64,000 bases of DNA from CAIXSC01 sp046349855 (lineage in GTDB: Bacteria > Planctomycetota > Planctomycetia > Pirellulales > Pirellulaceae). Positions 27,121 to 36,662 of this stretch are shown here, one piece after another (within the stretch, counting starts at the first letter, position 1; every line of letters begins with the position of its first letter). Location: contig JAXMBM010000037.1 in NCBI GenBank assembly GCA_046349855.1, positions 1 through 64,000 of the forward strand, given 5' to 3'. Both the position numbers and the translations under genes were made by a program. The notes beneath the pieces were generated by a model, which searched no databases, was not told the DNA's origin, and worked only from the letters and a program-made list of their open reading frames with translations.

Positions 27121-27651
27121 ATGAACAGCAAGAAATGGATGTCGTTCACAACGTTGAGCTTCCTGTGGACTGTCTTGGCAGGTTGTGGTGTACCACCTGC
27201 CGACGATCCCCGTCAGGCTCCCGGTGACTCCGGCAGAGCGTCCGCCTCAAGCGGCGACCATGATCACGACCACGATCACGACCACGGACATGGACACTCG
27301 GAGGTCGGGCCGCATGGGGGGCGATTGATCGAACTGGGACAGGATGAGTTCCACGCAGAACTGACCCATGATGATGAGACGAACAAGGTCACCGTCTACC
27401 TGCTCGATACAACGATCAAGTCGCCGGTCGCCAGTACCGCGGATACACTTGTCCTGAATCTCTTTTCCGCCGGCAAGTCGCAGCAATTCCTGCTGGCTGC
27501 GGAGCCGCAACCCGATGATGTCGCCGGACAGGCGTCCCGCTATTCGTTGACCGATGAATCGGCCCGTGCGAAGGTCGCAGATCCTCAGACGACGGGACGG
27601 CTGACTGTCATCCTTGCCGACAAGACCTTCAGCGGAAAACTGGGACGCTGA
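27121..27651 (+). CDS. His-rich lipoprotein of the metal efflux cluster
   Basis: A 176-residue protein with a lipoprotein signal (WTVLAGC, Cys about 22) and an Asp/His run (DHDHDHDHDHGHGHSEVGPH) that would chelate metal ions. The remaining beta-rich domain reads GGRLIELGQDEFHAELTHDD and TGRLTVILADKTFSGKLG and resembles small periplasmic domains often encoded beside Cus/Czc systems. It lies downstream of the pump across a palindromic repeat. A metal-buffering role is inferred. Confidence 0.75.
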   Translation: MNSKKWMSFTTLSFLWTVLAGCGVPPADDPRQAPGDSGRASASSGDHDHDHDHDHGHGHSEVGPHGGRLIELGQDEFHAELTHDDETNKVTVYLLDTTIKSPVASTADTLVLNLFSAGKSQQFLLAAEPQPDDVAGQASRYSLTDESARAKVADPQTTGRLTVILADKTFSGKLGR

Positions 27652-27702
27652 AAGTGCTATGTGTCCCAGCCAACGCCACCCCCAGTCAGCTCGTCTACCC
27701 TC

Positions 27703-28458
27703 TTATCGCCGCTCGACATCTTCGGCCGGTTGCCACTCGCGGACGGTCAGAATCCAGCGTTCCTTGACTTCGATACCGGGGCAACGCACCAGCTTGCCCC
27801 GGACACGTACTGGCCGGCCGTCGAGTTTCTCGGCGGCTGCACGCCACTCGGGGTGCTGGCGGAAGTCGAGTTCCCAGGTTCGACCGAGGGTGGTGATGGT
27901 CACGCCTGTCGTCTCGCCTCCGATGGCGACCATCCCGGTCCGCAGTGTGCCAACGACATCGGCGGCGATGGTATCGTCGATGGTCGGATCGACTTGAAAC
28001 GCCAGGTAGACATGGGTCGGGGCCTGGGCGGACGTAAACGGGACGACTCGCTTGTCCCCCGAGGTTACCAGGATGGACTCTTCCCGAGTCACACCGGTCG
28101 TGCCGTCGACCACGACCTCGTACTTTCCGTTCCGTTCGACGACCAGCGCGTCGATGAAGAAACCACCGAATGGGGAGGTGTAGATTCGCTGGTCATCCAT
28201 GGTCAGTGCCCGCCAGCCCGTCAAAGCCGTCACGGACGGTCCACCCGCCTTGGTGATCGCCTCGCGGATCCAAGGTTCCACCGGCATCGGCACCGCTGCC
28301 GTCGATCGGTTCGCAGTACCTGACAGTACCTGCACGATGACCAGAGGCGGACGAGAAACGCTGGTCGGCTGCCGGTCGCGCTCGGTGAGTGGCACCGTGG
28401 GCGACTCGGCGGGGGGAACGGATAACAGGACGACAGACAGTAAGAGGGCGGCAGGCAT
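27703..28458 (-). CDS. Secreted hypothetical protein
   Basis: A 251-residue protein from ATG 28458, with AGGAAAGGA just upstream. The N-terminus MPAALLLSVVLLSVPPAES is a signal peptide. The body contains PWIREAITKAGGPSVTALTGWRAL and YEVVVDGTTGVTREESIL and an OB-like C-terminus KLDGRPVRVRGKLVRCPGIE. No family recognised. It converges with the lipoprotein gene, 51 bp apart. Confidence 0.7.
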   Translation of the reverse strand: MPAALLLSVVLLSVPPAESPTVPLTERDRQPTSVSRPPLVIVQVLSGTANRSTAAVPMPVEPWIREAITKAGGPSVTALTGWRALTMDDQRIYTSPFGGFFIDALVVERNGKYEVVVDGTTGVTREESILVTSGDKRVVPFTSAQAPTHVYLAFQVDPTIDDTIAADVVGTLRTGMVAIGGETTGVTITTLGRTWELDFRQHPEWRAAAEKLDGRPVRVRGKLVRCPGIEVKERWILTVREWQPAEDVERR

Positions 28459-28655
28459 GCCAGGGGTTCCTTTCCTGACATGAGACGACGGGCCGGCGAG
28501 ACAAGTTCCCGGTTTTTCTCAGCCCGAGCCGATTCGGGCGGAAAGTTCCCCTGCCAAACGGAACTTGGCGTACCGCTCGACCGAGCGACTCGCCCCCGCC
28601 GCTGGGCCGCCCAAACGCGGGCCGACCGAACGCTGGGCCGCTGTTCCCCGGCGAC

Positions 28656-29612
28656 TCAGGATCGGGTCGCGGCAACGTACTGCCGATAGTACGGCAAGGA
28701 GCGTCGCAGGCCTTCCTCCAGATCGACTCGCGGTTCGTACTTCAGCAGGCGACGAGCCAGGTAGATATCCGCCAGGCTGTCGCGCACATCGCCGGCCCGC
28801 GCCGGTTCATGCCGAACGTTCGCTCGGGTGGACAGCAGGGCTTCGAGCGTGGTGATAAGTTGGAGGAGGGAGTCCGAGCGTCCGTTCGCCAGGTTGATCA
28901 TCTGGCCCGCGACCCCCGACGCCTCGCCCGCCAGCAGATTTCCGTCGACCACGTTCGACACGTACGTAAAGTCACGTGACTGCATGCCGTCGCCGAACAC
29001 GGTGATCGGCGCACCGGCCAGGATGGCCGTAATGAAACGGGGAATGACGGCGGCGTAGGCGCCCTGAGGATCCTGCCGAGGCCCGAAGACGTTGAAATAC
29101 CGCAGGCCGACCGTTTCCAGTCCGTAGGTGTGGTAGAAGGCCTGGCAGTACATTTCACCTGCCAGTTTCGCTGCTGCGTAGGGCGAAAGCGGCACCACCG
29201 GATCGGATTCGCGTTTGGAAGTCTGAGGCTGATCGCCATAGCAGCTGCTGGAGGCTGCGTAGACGACGCGTCGCACACCCGCTCGCCGAGCCTGGTCGAG
29301 CACGGTCAGGGTGCCCGTGGCACACGCATGATGCGACTCGAGCGGCGCCTCGACGCTCCGCGGCACCGAGGCCAGGGCGGCCTCGTGGTACACCAGCTCG
29401 ATTCCCTGCACGGCCCGCGCGACCGCAGCGGCGTCTCGAATGTCTCCCTCGATCAATTCGACGCGGCCGGCCGCCAGATGTTCACTCAGGTTGTCGCGCT
29501 TGCCGGTGCTCAGATTATCCAGAACGCGGACGGCATCGCCCCGCGCGACCAGCGCGTCGACCACATGAGAACCGATAAAACCGGCACCACCGGTCACCAA
29601 TACCTTGCGCAT
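28656..29612 (-). CDS. NAD-dependent nucleotide-sugar epimerase (SDR)
   Basis: An extended short-chain dehydrogenase/reductase of 318 residues that epimerises UDP-sugars, as in UDP-GlcNAc/Glc 4-epimerases. The NAD-binding GGAGFIGSHVVDALV lies at the start, with VLDNLSTGKRDNL after it. The catalytic Tyr/Lys pair is YAAAK in PLSPYAAAKLAGE, with the Ser in AASSSCYG. FNVFGPRQDPQGAYAAVIPR is typical of the WbpP/TviC/GalE group. The ATG 29612 has GGAGAGACGA in front. The next gene upstream is a nucleotide-sugar dehydrogenase, a pairing seen in uronate-containing polysaccharide loci. Confidence 0.92.
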   Translation of the reverse strand: MRKVLVTGGAGFIGSHVVDALVARGDAVRVLDNLSTGKRDNLSEHLAAGRVELIEGDIRDAAAVARAVQGIELVYHEAALASVPRSVEAPLESHHACATGTLTVLDQARRAGVRRVVYAASSSCYGDQPQTSKRESDPVVPLSPYAAAKLAGEMYCQAFYHTYGLETVGLRYFNVFGPRQDPQGAYAAVIPRFITAILAGAPITVFGDGMQSRDFTYVSNVVDGNLLAGEASGVAGQMINLANGRSDSLLQLITTLEALLSTRANVRHEPARAGDVRDSLADIYLARRLLKYEPRVDLEEGLRRSLPYYRQYVAATRS

Positions 29613-29649
29613 TCGTCTCTCCGTCGCATCGCGTGATGTCGTGGAACGG

Positions 29650-30969
29650 TCAGGCTTTGCGAATCTTTTCTCGCCCCGTTCGCACGCCGGCCGTCGCATT
29701 TCGGGTGTCTACAATCAACCTAGCATGCTCCACAATCGCCGGATAATCGAAGGCCGAATGGTCGGTCACGATCAGCACGCAATCCTGCTCGCCGAGGAAC
29801 TGCGGGGTGAGTTGCTGGCTGACCAGCGGCGGGACCTGGCGGTGCCGCATGGACGGCAGCTGCGGGACATGGGGATCGCTGTAGGAGATCACGGCACCGC
29901 GGGCGGTGAGGAGTTCGATGAGTTCGAACGCGGGACTTTCTCGCGGATCGTCGACGTCCTTCTTGTAGGCGACTCCCAGCACGCAGATCCGGCTGCCACG
30001 GATCGGCTTGGCGTGGTCATTGAGTGCTTCCGTGAGTCGATCGATGACGTACCGCGGCATGCTCGTGTTGATCTCCCCCGCCAGCTCGATGAAGCGGGTC
30101 GTCATCCCGTGCTTGCGCGCCACCCAACTCAAATAGAACGGATCGATCGGAATGCAATGTCCCCCCAGTCCTGGGCCGGGATAGAACGCTTGAAAGCCGA
30201 ACGGCTTCGTCTTCGCCGCCTGAATCACTTCCCACACGTCGAGCCCCATCTTGTCGCACAGCATCTTCAGCTCGTTGACCAGCGCGATGTTGACGGCCCG
30301 ATAGGTGTTTTCCAGGATCTTGCAGGCTTCGGCCACTTCGCAACTCGATACCGGCACGACCTGCACCACGGCATGCGAATAGAGCTGGCAGGCCAGTTCC
30401 GCGCTCGCCTTATCCAGTCCGCCGACCACCTTGGGAATGTTGCTCGCCGCATAGTGAGGATTACCGGGATCTTCTCGCTCGGGGCTGTACGCCAGGAAGA
30501 AATCCACGCCCGGCCGCAATCCGGTGGCCTGCAGCAGAGGCAGCACCACGTCGCGGGTCGTGCCCGGATAGGTGGTACTCTCCAGCACGATCAACTGGCC
30601 GGGACGCAAGGCAGCGGCGATCTGCCGCGTTGTCGATTCGATGTAGGTCAGGTCGGGATCGCGGCTCTCGTCCAGCGGAGTCGGAACGCAGATGATCAGG
30701 ACGTCCGGCTCACGCAGTCGCGCCATGTCGGCCGTCGGCTGGAACGACCCCGCGGCGATCCAGTTCGCGATCCATTCGGCCGGAATATGGCCGATGTAGC
30801 TGCGGCCAGCCAGCAACTGGTCGACCTTCCTTTGATCGACATCGAATCCCAGGGTGCGATGACCGCTGCGCACGAAAGCATGCACGAGCGGCAAACCAAC
30901 GTAACCCAGCCCGATCACTCCGACTGTCGCCGTCTTGTCAGCGATCGACGAGCGCAACGATTCCAGCAT
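29650..30969 (-). CDS. UDP-sugar 6-dehydrogenase (UDP-HexNAc dehydrogenase type)
   Basis: A 439-residue enzyme that oxidises a UDP-sugar twice at C6 to the uronic acid. Motifs are VIGLGYVGLPLVHAFV (NAD binding), CVPTPLDESRDPD, VLESTTYPGTTRDVVLP, and GLGGHCIPIDPFYLSW with the catalytic cysteine region. LGVAYKKDVDDPRESPA lies near the C-terminus. The pattern fits the UDP-N-acetyl-hexosamine dehydrogenases (WecC/WbpO/TviB group) better than UDP-glucose dehydrogenase. It lies 37 bp upstream of the epimerase gene, forming a two-gene unit for polysaccharide precursors. Confidence 0.92.
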   Translation of the reverse strand: MLESLRSSIADKTATVGVIGLGYVGLPLVHAFVRSGHRTLGFDVDQRKVDQLLAGRSYIGHIPAEWIANWIAAGSFQPTADMARLREPDVLIICVPTPLDESRDPDLTYIESTTRQIAAALRPGQLIVLESTTYPGTTRDVVLPLLQATGLRPGVDFFLAYSPEREDPGNPHYAASNIPKVVGGLDKASAELACQLYSHAVVQVVPVSSCEVAEACKILENTYRAVNIALVNELKMLCDKMGLDVWEVIQAAKTKPFGFQAFYPGPGLGGHCIPIDPFYLSWVARKHGMTTRFIELAGEINTSMPRYVIDRLTEALNDHAKPIRGSRICVLGVAYKKDVDDPRESPAFELIELLTARGAVISYSDPHVPQLPSMRHRQVPPLVSQQLTPQFLGEQDCVLIVTDHSAFDYPAIVEHARLIVDTRNATAGVRTGREKIRKA

Positions 30970-31389
30970 CGGTCATTCCTCAAGCGTAACGCTGTTCCTC
31001 ACCCGCGCAGGCACCGCCCCCGCCGAGTGGCACCGTCGACGGCCAGCCGACCGGCCGCGGCCGTCTCGTCAGGCTCGCACTCGTGCCTTCTCTCCCGATT
31101 ATAGACCGGCCGAGTGCGGTTGGCGGAGTTTGGCTGCGAACCGCACGCTTCGTCGCCGCCCCGGTGGTGCGCAATGCCGGTCGGGCCAGTTCTTTCGTTC
31201 GCCAGCGTCCGGGAGATCCTCGGAGTGACCAGATTCGTCCCCTGGGGACCGTCGTCCAAGAGTGCGTAGCGCGGCGGGGGCTGGTAAAATCCTGCCGCCC
31301 GCGGCCGATGGGGATGACGTGCTTCCCCTGCCTGCCGAGCCGCCCCCGCATGCCGTCCCGCCAAGCCCCTCCGACCGAGAATCCACGCC
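30970..31389. other. Divergent intergenic region
   Basis: About 420 bp between divergent genes. Reading frames on both strands are Arg-rich shadow text. Promoters for the dehydrogenase unit (minus) and the lactonase (plus) should be here, but I see no unambiguous boxes. Confidence 0.5.
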
Positions 31390-32700
31390 ATGTTTCCCGC
31401 TGACCTCCCCGTTCCGAATGACGACCATCCAGTGCGGTCTCGCGCGTCCTCGCGCCGCCGATTCCTCAAGAACTCCCTCGCGTTGGCCGGAGCGGCCGCC
31501 TTGGCCCATCCCACACTCCAGGCCCAGCCGCAGGCGACTACGGGCCCGCTGATGGCCTACGTCGGTACTTTCAGCTCCCCGCTCAAGGATACGTTGCCGA
31601 CGCAAGTCGATTTGCCACCCGGCAACGGACGAGGCATCCACCTCTTTGTTGCGGATCGCCAGACGGGAGCGCTGAAGGAAGCGGGCCTCGTGGAGATGGG
31701 GACGAGTCCCAGCTGCCTCGTCGCCAACGCCGCCGGTACCCGGTTGTACTCGGCCAACGAGACGGACCGTTACCAGGGGACGCGCGAGGGAACGGTGAGT
31801 GCGTTTGCCATCGATCGCACGACCGGACAACTGCAATTGCTCAACACGATCCGATCAGGCGGCGCCGGCCCGACGTACGTGAGCATTCATCCAGCTGGCA
31901 AACACCTGCTGGTGGCCAACTACTTCGGCGGTTCCGTGGCTGTTCTGCCGATCCTGGACGATGGTCGGCTGGGAGAACCGTCCGATGTGCGACAGGACGA
32001 GGGAACGATTGGTCCGACGACGGCCAAGAACGCGCCCCCGGGCAGTTTTGCGTTCAGCGGACACGATCGAACGCACGCTCACATGATTCAGGCCGATCCG
32101 GCCGGCAACTATGTCCTGCACGTCGATCTCGGTCTGGATCGCATCTTCGTCTGGAAGTTCGATGCGGCTCGCGGCCGACTCCTGCCCCACGATCCGCCCG
32201 CGGTGGTGCTCCCGCCGGGGGACGGCCCACGGCACTTTCATTTTCATCCCAACGGCCGCTGGTTCTACTCGATCCAGGAGGAGGGATCGACGCTGGTGCT
32301 GTTCGACTACGATGCGGAGCACGGACGGCTGACCGCGCGGCAGACCATTTCCACCTTGCCGGCGGGATTTGCCGGCAGCAACTTCTGTTCGGAAGTGCTC
32401 GTGTCCCACGACGGTCGATTCGTCTATGCGGGGAATCGACTGCACGACAGCATCGGCATCTTTTCGATCGGCGATGACGGGCGACTTACGCACGTCGCCG
32501 ACGAATGGACGCGCGGGAATTATCCGCGCAGTTTCACCTTCGACCCAACCGGCTCGTTCCTGTACTGCTGCAATCAGCGCGGCGACAACGTGGCCGTGTT
32601 CCGCGTTGATCGATCGCGAGGGACGCTGCAGTTCACGGGTCAGTACGTGCCGGTGGGCAATCCGTCCATCGTCACGTTCGTCGATCTGGCCCGTCGTTGA
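31390..32700 (+). CDS. Tat-exported lactonase-family beta-propeller protein
   Basis: A 436-residue protein starting with a twin-arginine signal (RRRFLKNSLALAGAAALAHP). The mature part is the seven-bladed propeller of the bacterial 6-phosphogluconolactonase/lactonase family, with blade text such as GPLMAYVGTFSSP, GPTYVSIHPAGKHLLVANYF, DGPRHFHFHPNGRWFYSIQE and NYPRSFTFDPTGSFLYCCNQ. The periplasmic location suggests a substrate other than 6-phosphogluconolactone. Many planctomycete paralogues are annotated generically. Confidence 0.88.
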   Translation: MFPADLPVPNDDHPVRSRASSRRRFLKNSLALAGAAALAHPTLQAQPQATTGPLMAYVGTFSSPLKDTLPTQVDLPPGNGRGIHLFVADRQTGALKEAGLVEMGTSPSCLVANAAGTRLYSANETDRYQGTREGTVSAFAIDRTTGQLQLLNTIRSGGAGPTYVSIHPAGKHLLVANYFGGSVAVLPILDDGRLGEPSDVRQDEGTIGPTTAKNAPPGSFAFSGHDRTHAHMIQADPAGNYVLHVDLGLDRIFVWKFDAARGRLLPHDPPAVVLPPGDGPRHFHFHPNGRWFYSIQEEGSTLVLFDYDAEHGRLTARQTISTLPAGFAGSNFCSEVLVSHDGRFVYAGNRLHDSIGIFSIGDDGRLTHVADEWTRGNYPRSFTFDPTGSFLYCCNQRGDNVAVFRVDRSRGTLQFTGQYVPVGNPSIVTFVDLARR

Positions 32701-32726
32701 GTGGAAATGCGACGGAGCGGACCACC

Positions 32727-34931
32727 TTACTGAGGCGCAAACTCCGGGTCCCCCATTTGCCAAAGCAAGAATGACCAGACGTCGGCCAGTTCCTCGTGGC
32801 GCTGACGTTTGGTCGAACCGATGCCGTGACCGGCCTGATAGTCGACACGGAACAGCACCGGCTTGCCGCTGGCCGACGCGGCCTGGAAACGGGCCGTGGT
32901 CTTGGCGGACAGCCAGGGTTCGACCCGAGGATCGTTGATGCCGTGGGTCAACAGCAGGGCCGGATAGCGCGTACCCTCGGTGATGTGATGAAAGGTGCTC
33001 ATCGCCAGCAGCGCCTGAAACTCGCCGGGCTCCTTCACCGTGCCGAACTCAGGAACGTTCGGCGGGCCGTTGAGGGTCGTTTCGAATCGCAGCATCTCGG
33101 TGCAGCCGACGGAAATGTGCGCGGCCGCGAACAGATCGGGTCGAGCTGTGACGGAGCGACCCACAAGGATTCCACCCGCGCTGCCACCTTGTCCGGCGAG
33201 TCGTGTTGGGGACGTGTATCCCGCACTCACCAGATGCTCGGCGCACGCCAGAAAATCTTTCCATGTGTTGGGCTTGGTGTGCTTCCGTCCCGCGTGGTGC
33301 CAGGCCTTTCCCAGCACTCCGCCACCGCGTACGTGAGCGATGGCGAGCACGCCGCCGCGTTCCAGCCAGGCCAGCGAGGTGGGGCTATACCGCATCGGGG
33401 AGATGGCACCATACGCGCCGTAGCCAGATAGCAACGTGGGGTGAGTGCCATCGCGTCGCAGGTCTCGGCGGTAGATGATCGACAACGGTACCGCGACTCC
33501 ATCGTGACTGACGACCAGCACTTCCTGCGAGGTGATCTGGTCTGGCGCGTCGAACTTGCCTAGAGGAAGCAGTTCCGTGTCGCTCCAGGTCCGGGAGCTC
33601 GGATCGTAGCGGTACAGGCGACCGGCGCGGGTCCACGATTCGGTCTTGATCAGCACGCCATCTACGTCGACGCTGGCGGCTGCCACCGTGGCCGACGGTT
33701 CCCCGGCAGGCAAGGGGAGCGGAGAGGATGCGCTTGGAGCCTCGTAGGCCAGACGCAGGATCTTGCGCGGAACGCCGTCCAACAGTTCGACGTAGAGAGC
33801 GTCGCGCGCGGCGCTCAGCGAGCGGACCACGTACGGGCCGGGCGGCACGACCACTTCGGCCGCAGCCAACTCGGGCGCCGCCAGGCGAGTGCGTACGACC
33901 TGGAAACGCGGAGCGTTGTGCGCGGTCAGGAGAAACACGTCGTCGCCGTGCACTTCGAACGCCGTCACCTGATCTTCGCGGCCGCAGATTTTCTTCCAGC
34001 GGATGTCTGGCCGACCCAGATCCGCTTGGGGGGCCGCATAGAGCGACAGGTCGGTTTCATCGCCATGTTTGACCTGGCCGATGGCCCAGGTGGAACCGGC
34101 CGGGAGCAGCACGGCCGGAAAATCCATCTCGGCCATCTCCGGCGCACCGGCGGCACCCGCCGCGAAGATCAGTCCATCCGCTTCGACGTTGGTCCCGAGA
34201 ACATGCCGGAAAGCCTGCGTGTACTTGTATCCGTCCGCGGCGGGAGCCTCGGGCGGCAACCGACGGCGCCGGCTGTAGACAAACGACTGTCCGTCGGGAT
34301 GCCAGCAGGGCTGCGCATACTCTGCTTCCAGCCGATCGATCGCCACCGCCAGATCGCGGGAGGAGGCGAGATCGAGCACCTTGAGGGTCGTCTGTTCTGA
34401 ACCGGACGCGGCGAAACCGTACAGCAACTTCGTACCGTCAGGCGAGACGCAGAAGAAGCTGAGCGAGAAGTGGACTTGGGGAGCCGGCTTGGGAAACGTC
34501 TCGGGATCGACCAGCAGCTGCTCGTGCCCCGAGCTGGCGTCGCGCCGGTAGATCTTGGCGACATTTTCGCCTGCCCGCTGCTTGAAATAGAACAGATCGC
34601 CGTTGGCACGCGGGGTGATACCGAAGATCGAGTGCGGCGTGCCGGCGTCGAGTTCGACGATGCGGGCGAACAGGGCGTCGCGGCCGCGCAGGGCTCCGAG
34701 CGTGCGCCGCGCAAGATCGGCCTGAGCCCGAACCCATTGCTGCACGTCGTCGCGCTGAAAGTCCTCCATGTACCGATAAGGGTCGGCGATCGTCGTGCCA
34801 TGATAATGGTCGGTGACGATCTTGACTGGCGCGATCGGCGGTGTCTCACCCATGGCGATGCCGAGTACTCCTCCGCCGACAACGACGGACGATGCAAGGA
34901 GACGAACAACAAGGGTCAGGTGGTGGCTCAT
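32727..34931 (-). CDS. Prolyl oligopeptidase (S9A serine peptidase), exported
   Basis: A peptidase of about 734 residues that cleaves short peptides after proline. It has an N-terminal hydrophobic export signal (LTLVVRLLASSVVVGGGVLG), then the family opening DHYHGTTIADPYRYMED, a seven-bladed propeller, and a C-terminal alpha/beta hydrolase. Catalytic residues are the Ser of GQGGSAGG, the Asp of THGINDPRVEPW and the His of QAGHGIGS. ATG 34931 (MSHHLTL) is chosen from three clustered Met codons. It runs convergent to the lactonase gene with 26 bp between stops. Confidence 0.92.
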   Translation of the reverse strand: MSHHLTLVVRLLASSVVVGGGVLGIAMGETPPIAPVKIVTDHYHGTTIADPYRYMEDFQRDDVQQWVRAQADLARRTLGALRGRDALFARIVELDAGTPHSIFGITPRANGDLFYFKQRAGENVAKIYRRDASSGHEQLLVDPETFPKPAPQVHFSLSFFCVSPDGTKLLYGFAASGSEQTTLKVLDLASSRDLAVAIDRLEAEYAQPCWHPDGQSFVYSRRRRLPPEAPAADGYKYTQAFRHVLGTNVEADGLIFAAGAAGAPEMAEMDFPAVLLPAGSTWAIGQVKHGDETDLSLYAAPQADLGRPDIRWKKICGREDQVTAFEVHGDDVFLLTAHNAPRFQVVRTRLAAPELAAAEVVVPPGPYVVRSLSAARDALYVELLDGVPRKILRLAYEAPSASSPLPLPAGEPSATVAAASVDVDGVLIKTESWTRAGRLYRYDPSSRTWSDTELLPLGKFDAPDQITSQEVLVVSHDGVAVPLSIIYRRDLRRDGTHPTLLSGYGAYGAISPMRYSPTSLAWLERGGVLAIAHVRGGGVLGKAWHHAGRKHTKPNTWKDFLACAEHLVSAGYTSPTRLAGQGGSAGGILVGRSVTARPDLFAAAHISVGCTEMLRFETTLNGPPNVPEFGTVKEPGEFQALLAMSTFHHITEGTRYPALLLTHGINDPRVEPWLSAKTTARFQAASASGKPVLFRVDYQAGHGIGSTKRQRHEELADVWSFLLWQMGDPEFAPQ

Positions 34932-34961
34932 GCGACCCATTGTAGCCACGTCGCTCGTGCC

Positions 34962-36323
34962 TTACGCCAATTCCGGGATGTGATCGCCGTACGAGATGCG
35001 AACGGGTCGGCCGGCGCGGTCGAGAAAAGTCTGGCGATAGTCGATGCCCAGATGGTGGAAGATCATGGAACGGAAGTTCTCGGGGGTGAGTTCGCGCTGG
35101 ATGGGATGTTCGCCCAGGGCGTTGGTCGCGCCGATCACCTGACCCATCCTTTTACCGCCGCCCGAGACGAGGATGGACATGGCATGTGGCCAGTGGTCGC
35201 GGCCCCAGTTCGTGCCGCCTCCGCGGCGCGGTTGGGTATTGCCGCGCGGCGTCCGGCCGAATTCGCCGGTAACGATGACCAGGACCTGTTCGTCGAGTCC
35301 ACGTTGGTACAGATCTTCGATCAGTGCCGTGACCCCCTGGTCGAGTCCGGGAAGTCGTTCGCGCATTGCGGTGGGGAGATCGCCGTTCACCGCATGGTCG
35401 TCCCAGTTATAGACCTCCTTGCCACCGGGCACTCCCACCGTCACCAGGCTCACTCCCGCCTCGACAAGGCGGCGAGCCAGCAACGCCTGTTGTGCCCAGC
35501 CCTCGCCGTATCGCTGGCGAGTGGCTTCTGATTCTCGCGACAGGTCGAACGCCGTGCGCGCCCGATCGCTGGCCAGGATGTCGAAGGCCTGACGGTTGAA
35601 TTCGTCGAGCGATTGGGCGGCGCCGCCGTGGATGCGTGCGCGGAACTGATCGAAGGCCGTGAGCAGTTGACGGCGATCTTCCAGCCGGCGGCCCTCCACC
35701 GTGGCGGTCGCGTTCGGCAGCCCACGTTCGCTGACCGTCGGCGGCCGGAACTGATTTCCCCAGTAACCTGTGGCGGTGGTGGGGACGTAGCTGTAGTGTG
35801 TTGCGCCCATGCCGCAGGCGACCGGCATTCCGTTCCGGCATTGTCCGAACACGCGCTGGACGACGGCCCCCATTTCGGGATGCACCGACTCGTTCTTGCC
35901 TTCGTCCCAGTTCGGATATCCGCTCATCATGACCGGAATGCCGTCGTTATGGCCGGCGAACTTGTGGGAGCAGGAGCGGATGAGCGTGAACTTATCGGCG
36001 ATCTTGGCGTGCAACGGCAGCAGTTCGCAGATATCGATACCGGGGACATTGGTCGCGATGGGGCGAAACGGCCCGCGCACGTCGCTGACTGCCTGAGGCT
36101 TCAGGTCGTAGGTTTCCAGATGGGAAGGGCCACCGTTCTGCCAGAGCAGGATGACCGACTTACCCGACGGTGTGGCCCGGTACTCGCTGGTTTCACCGGT
36201 GGCCGCCTGCAGTCGCAGTTGGTCGGCCAGCGACATGCCACCCGCCAGGGCGCCGACTTGCAGCACATTCCTTCGAGTGATGCCGTTACGGAAGCGAAAC
36301 GTGTCGGTGAGCAGCTGGAGCAT
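34962..36323 (-). CDS. DUF1501 protein (Tat-exported, sulfatase-like fold)
   Basis: A 453-residue member of a family abundant in Planctomycetes. The N-terminus has ITRRNVLQVGALAGGMSLAD, a twin-arginine signal. Landmarks are SVILLWQNGGPSHLETYD, LPLHAKIADKFTLIRSCSH, VTVGVPGGKEVYNWDDH and VLVIVTGEFGRTPRGN, and the chain ends near IFHHLGIDYRQTFLDRAGRP. Usually a cytochrome-containing DUF1549/DUF1553 gene lies next to it; none is seen here. Biochemical function is unproven. Confidence 0.9.
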   Translation of the reverse strand: MLQLLTDTFRFRNGITRRNVLQVGALAGGMSLADQLRLQAATGETSEYRATPSGKSVILLWQNGGPSHLETYDLKPQAVSDVRGPFRPIATNVPGIDICELLPLHAKIADKFTLIRSCSHKFAGHNDGIPVMMSGYPNWDEGKNESVHPEMGAVVQRVFGQCRNGMPVACGMGATHYSYVPTTATGYWGNQFRPPTVSERGLPNATATVEGRRLEDRRQLLTAFDQFRARIHGGAAQSLDEFNRQAFDILASDRARTAFDLSRESEATRQRYGEGWAQQALLARRLVEAGVSLVTVGVPGGKEVYNWDDHAVNGDLPTAMRERLPGLDQGVTALIEDLYQRGLDEQVLVIVTGEFGRTPRGNTQPRRGGGTNWGRDHWPHAMSILVSGGGKRMGQVIGATNALGEHPIQRELTPENFRSMIFHHLGIDYRQTFLDRAGRPVRISYGDHIPELA

Positions 36324-36446
36324 GGAGGGCCTCGGCAGGCAGAAACCGTAGCGGCAGGCGAGCGGCAGTCGAAGCAGGAATCAAGCGGTCTCGCCAACCT
36401 ACCAGAACCCGCCATCACGAACAACAGAAACCCATTCCCCCAAAGT

Positions 36447-36473
36447 CGTGGACCACTCCGTGGTCCAACGCCG
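36447..36473. repeat. Palindromic element with covarying stem (variant)
   Basis: The sequence gtcgtggaccactccgtggt followed by ccaacg is a stem variant of gtcgtggatcgctccgcgat followed by ccaacg, found at 52107 and 55693 and inverted at 43033. Two stem positions change on both sides so pairing is kept (GGACCAC/GTGGTCC against GGATCGC/GCGATCC). Confidence 0.7.
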
Positions 36474-36499
36474 ATTCCCACCCCGCGTCGTAATCCACC

Positions 36500-36662
36500 C
36501 CCCAAGATTCCCGCCCCCAAGATTCCCACCCCACAAGATTCCCGCCCCCAAGATTCCCACCCCCAAGATTCCCACCCCCACAAGATTCCCACCCCCCAAG
36601 ATTCCCACCCCCAAGATTCCCACCCCCAAGATTCCCACCCCCCGATTCCCCCCTCGCAATCC
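36500..36662. repeat. 15-bp tandem repeat (cccccaagattccca)
   Basis: About eleven tandem copies of a 15-bp pyrimidine-rich unit with small indels lie upstream of the DUF1501 gene start. Reading frames through it give Gly/Trp or Pro-rich text on both strands; I treat them as non-coding. This strand asymmetry (C/T versus G/A) could allow unusual DNA structure. Confidence 0.9.

Noticed and set aside
29605..31104. Long plus-strand ORF over the nucleotide-sugar dehydrogenase
   Set aside because: Shadow of the real minus-strand gene, which has intact NAD-binding and catalytic motifs.
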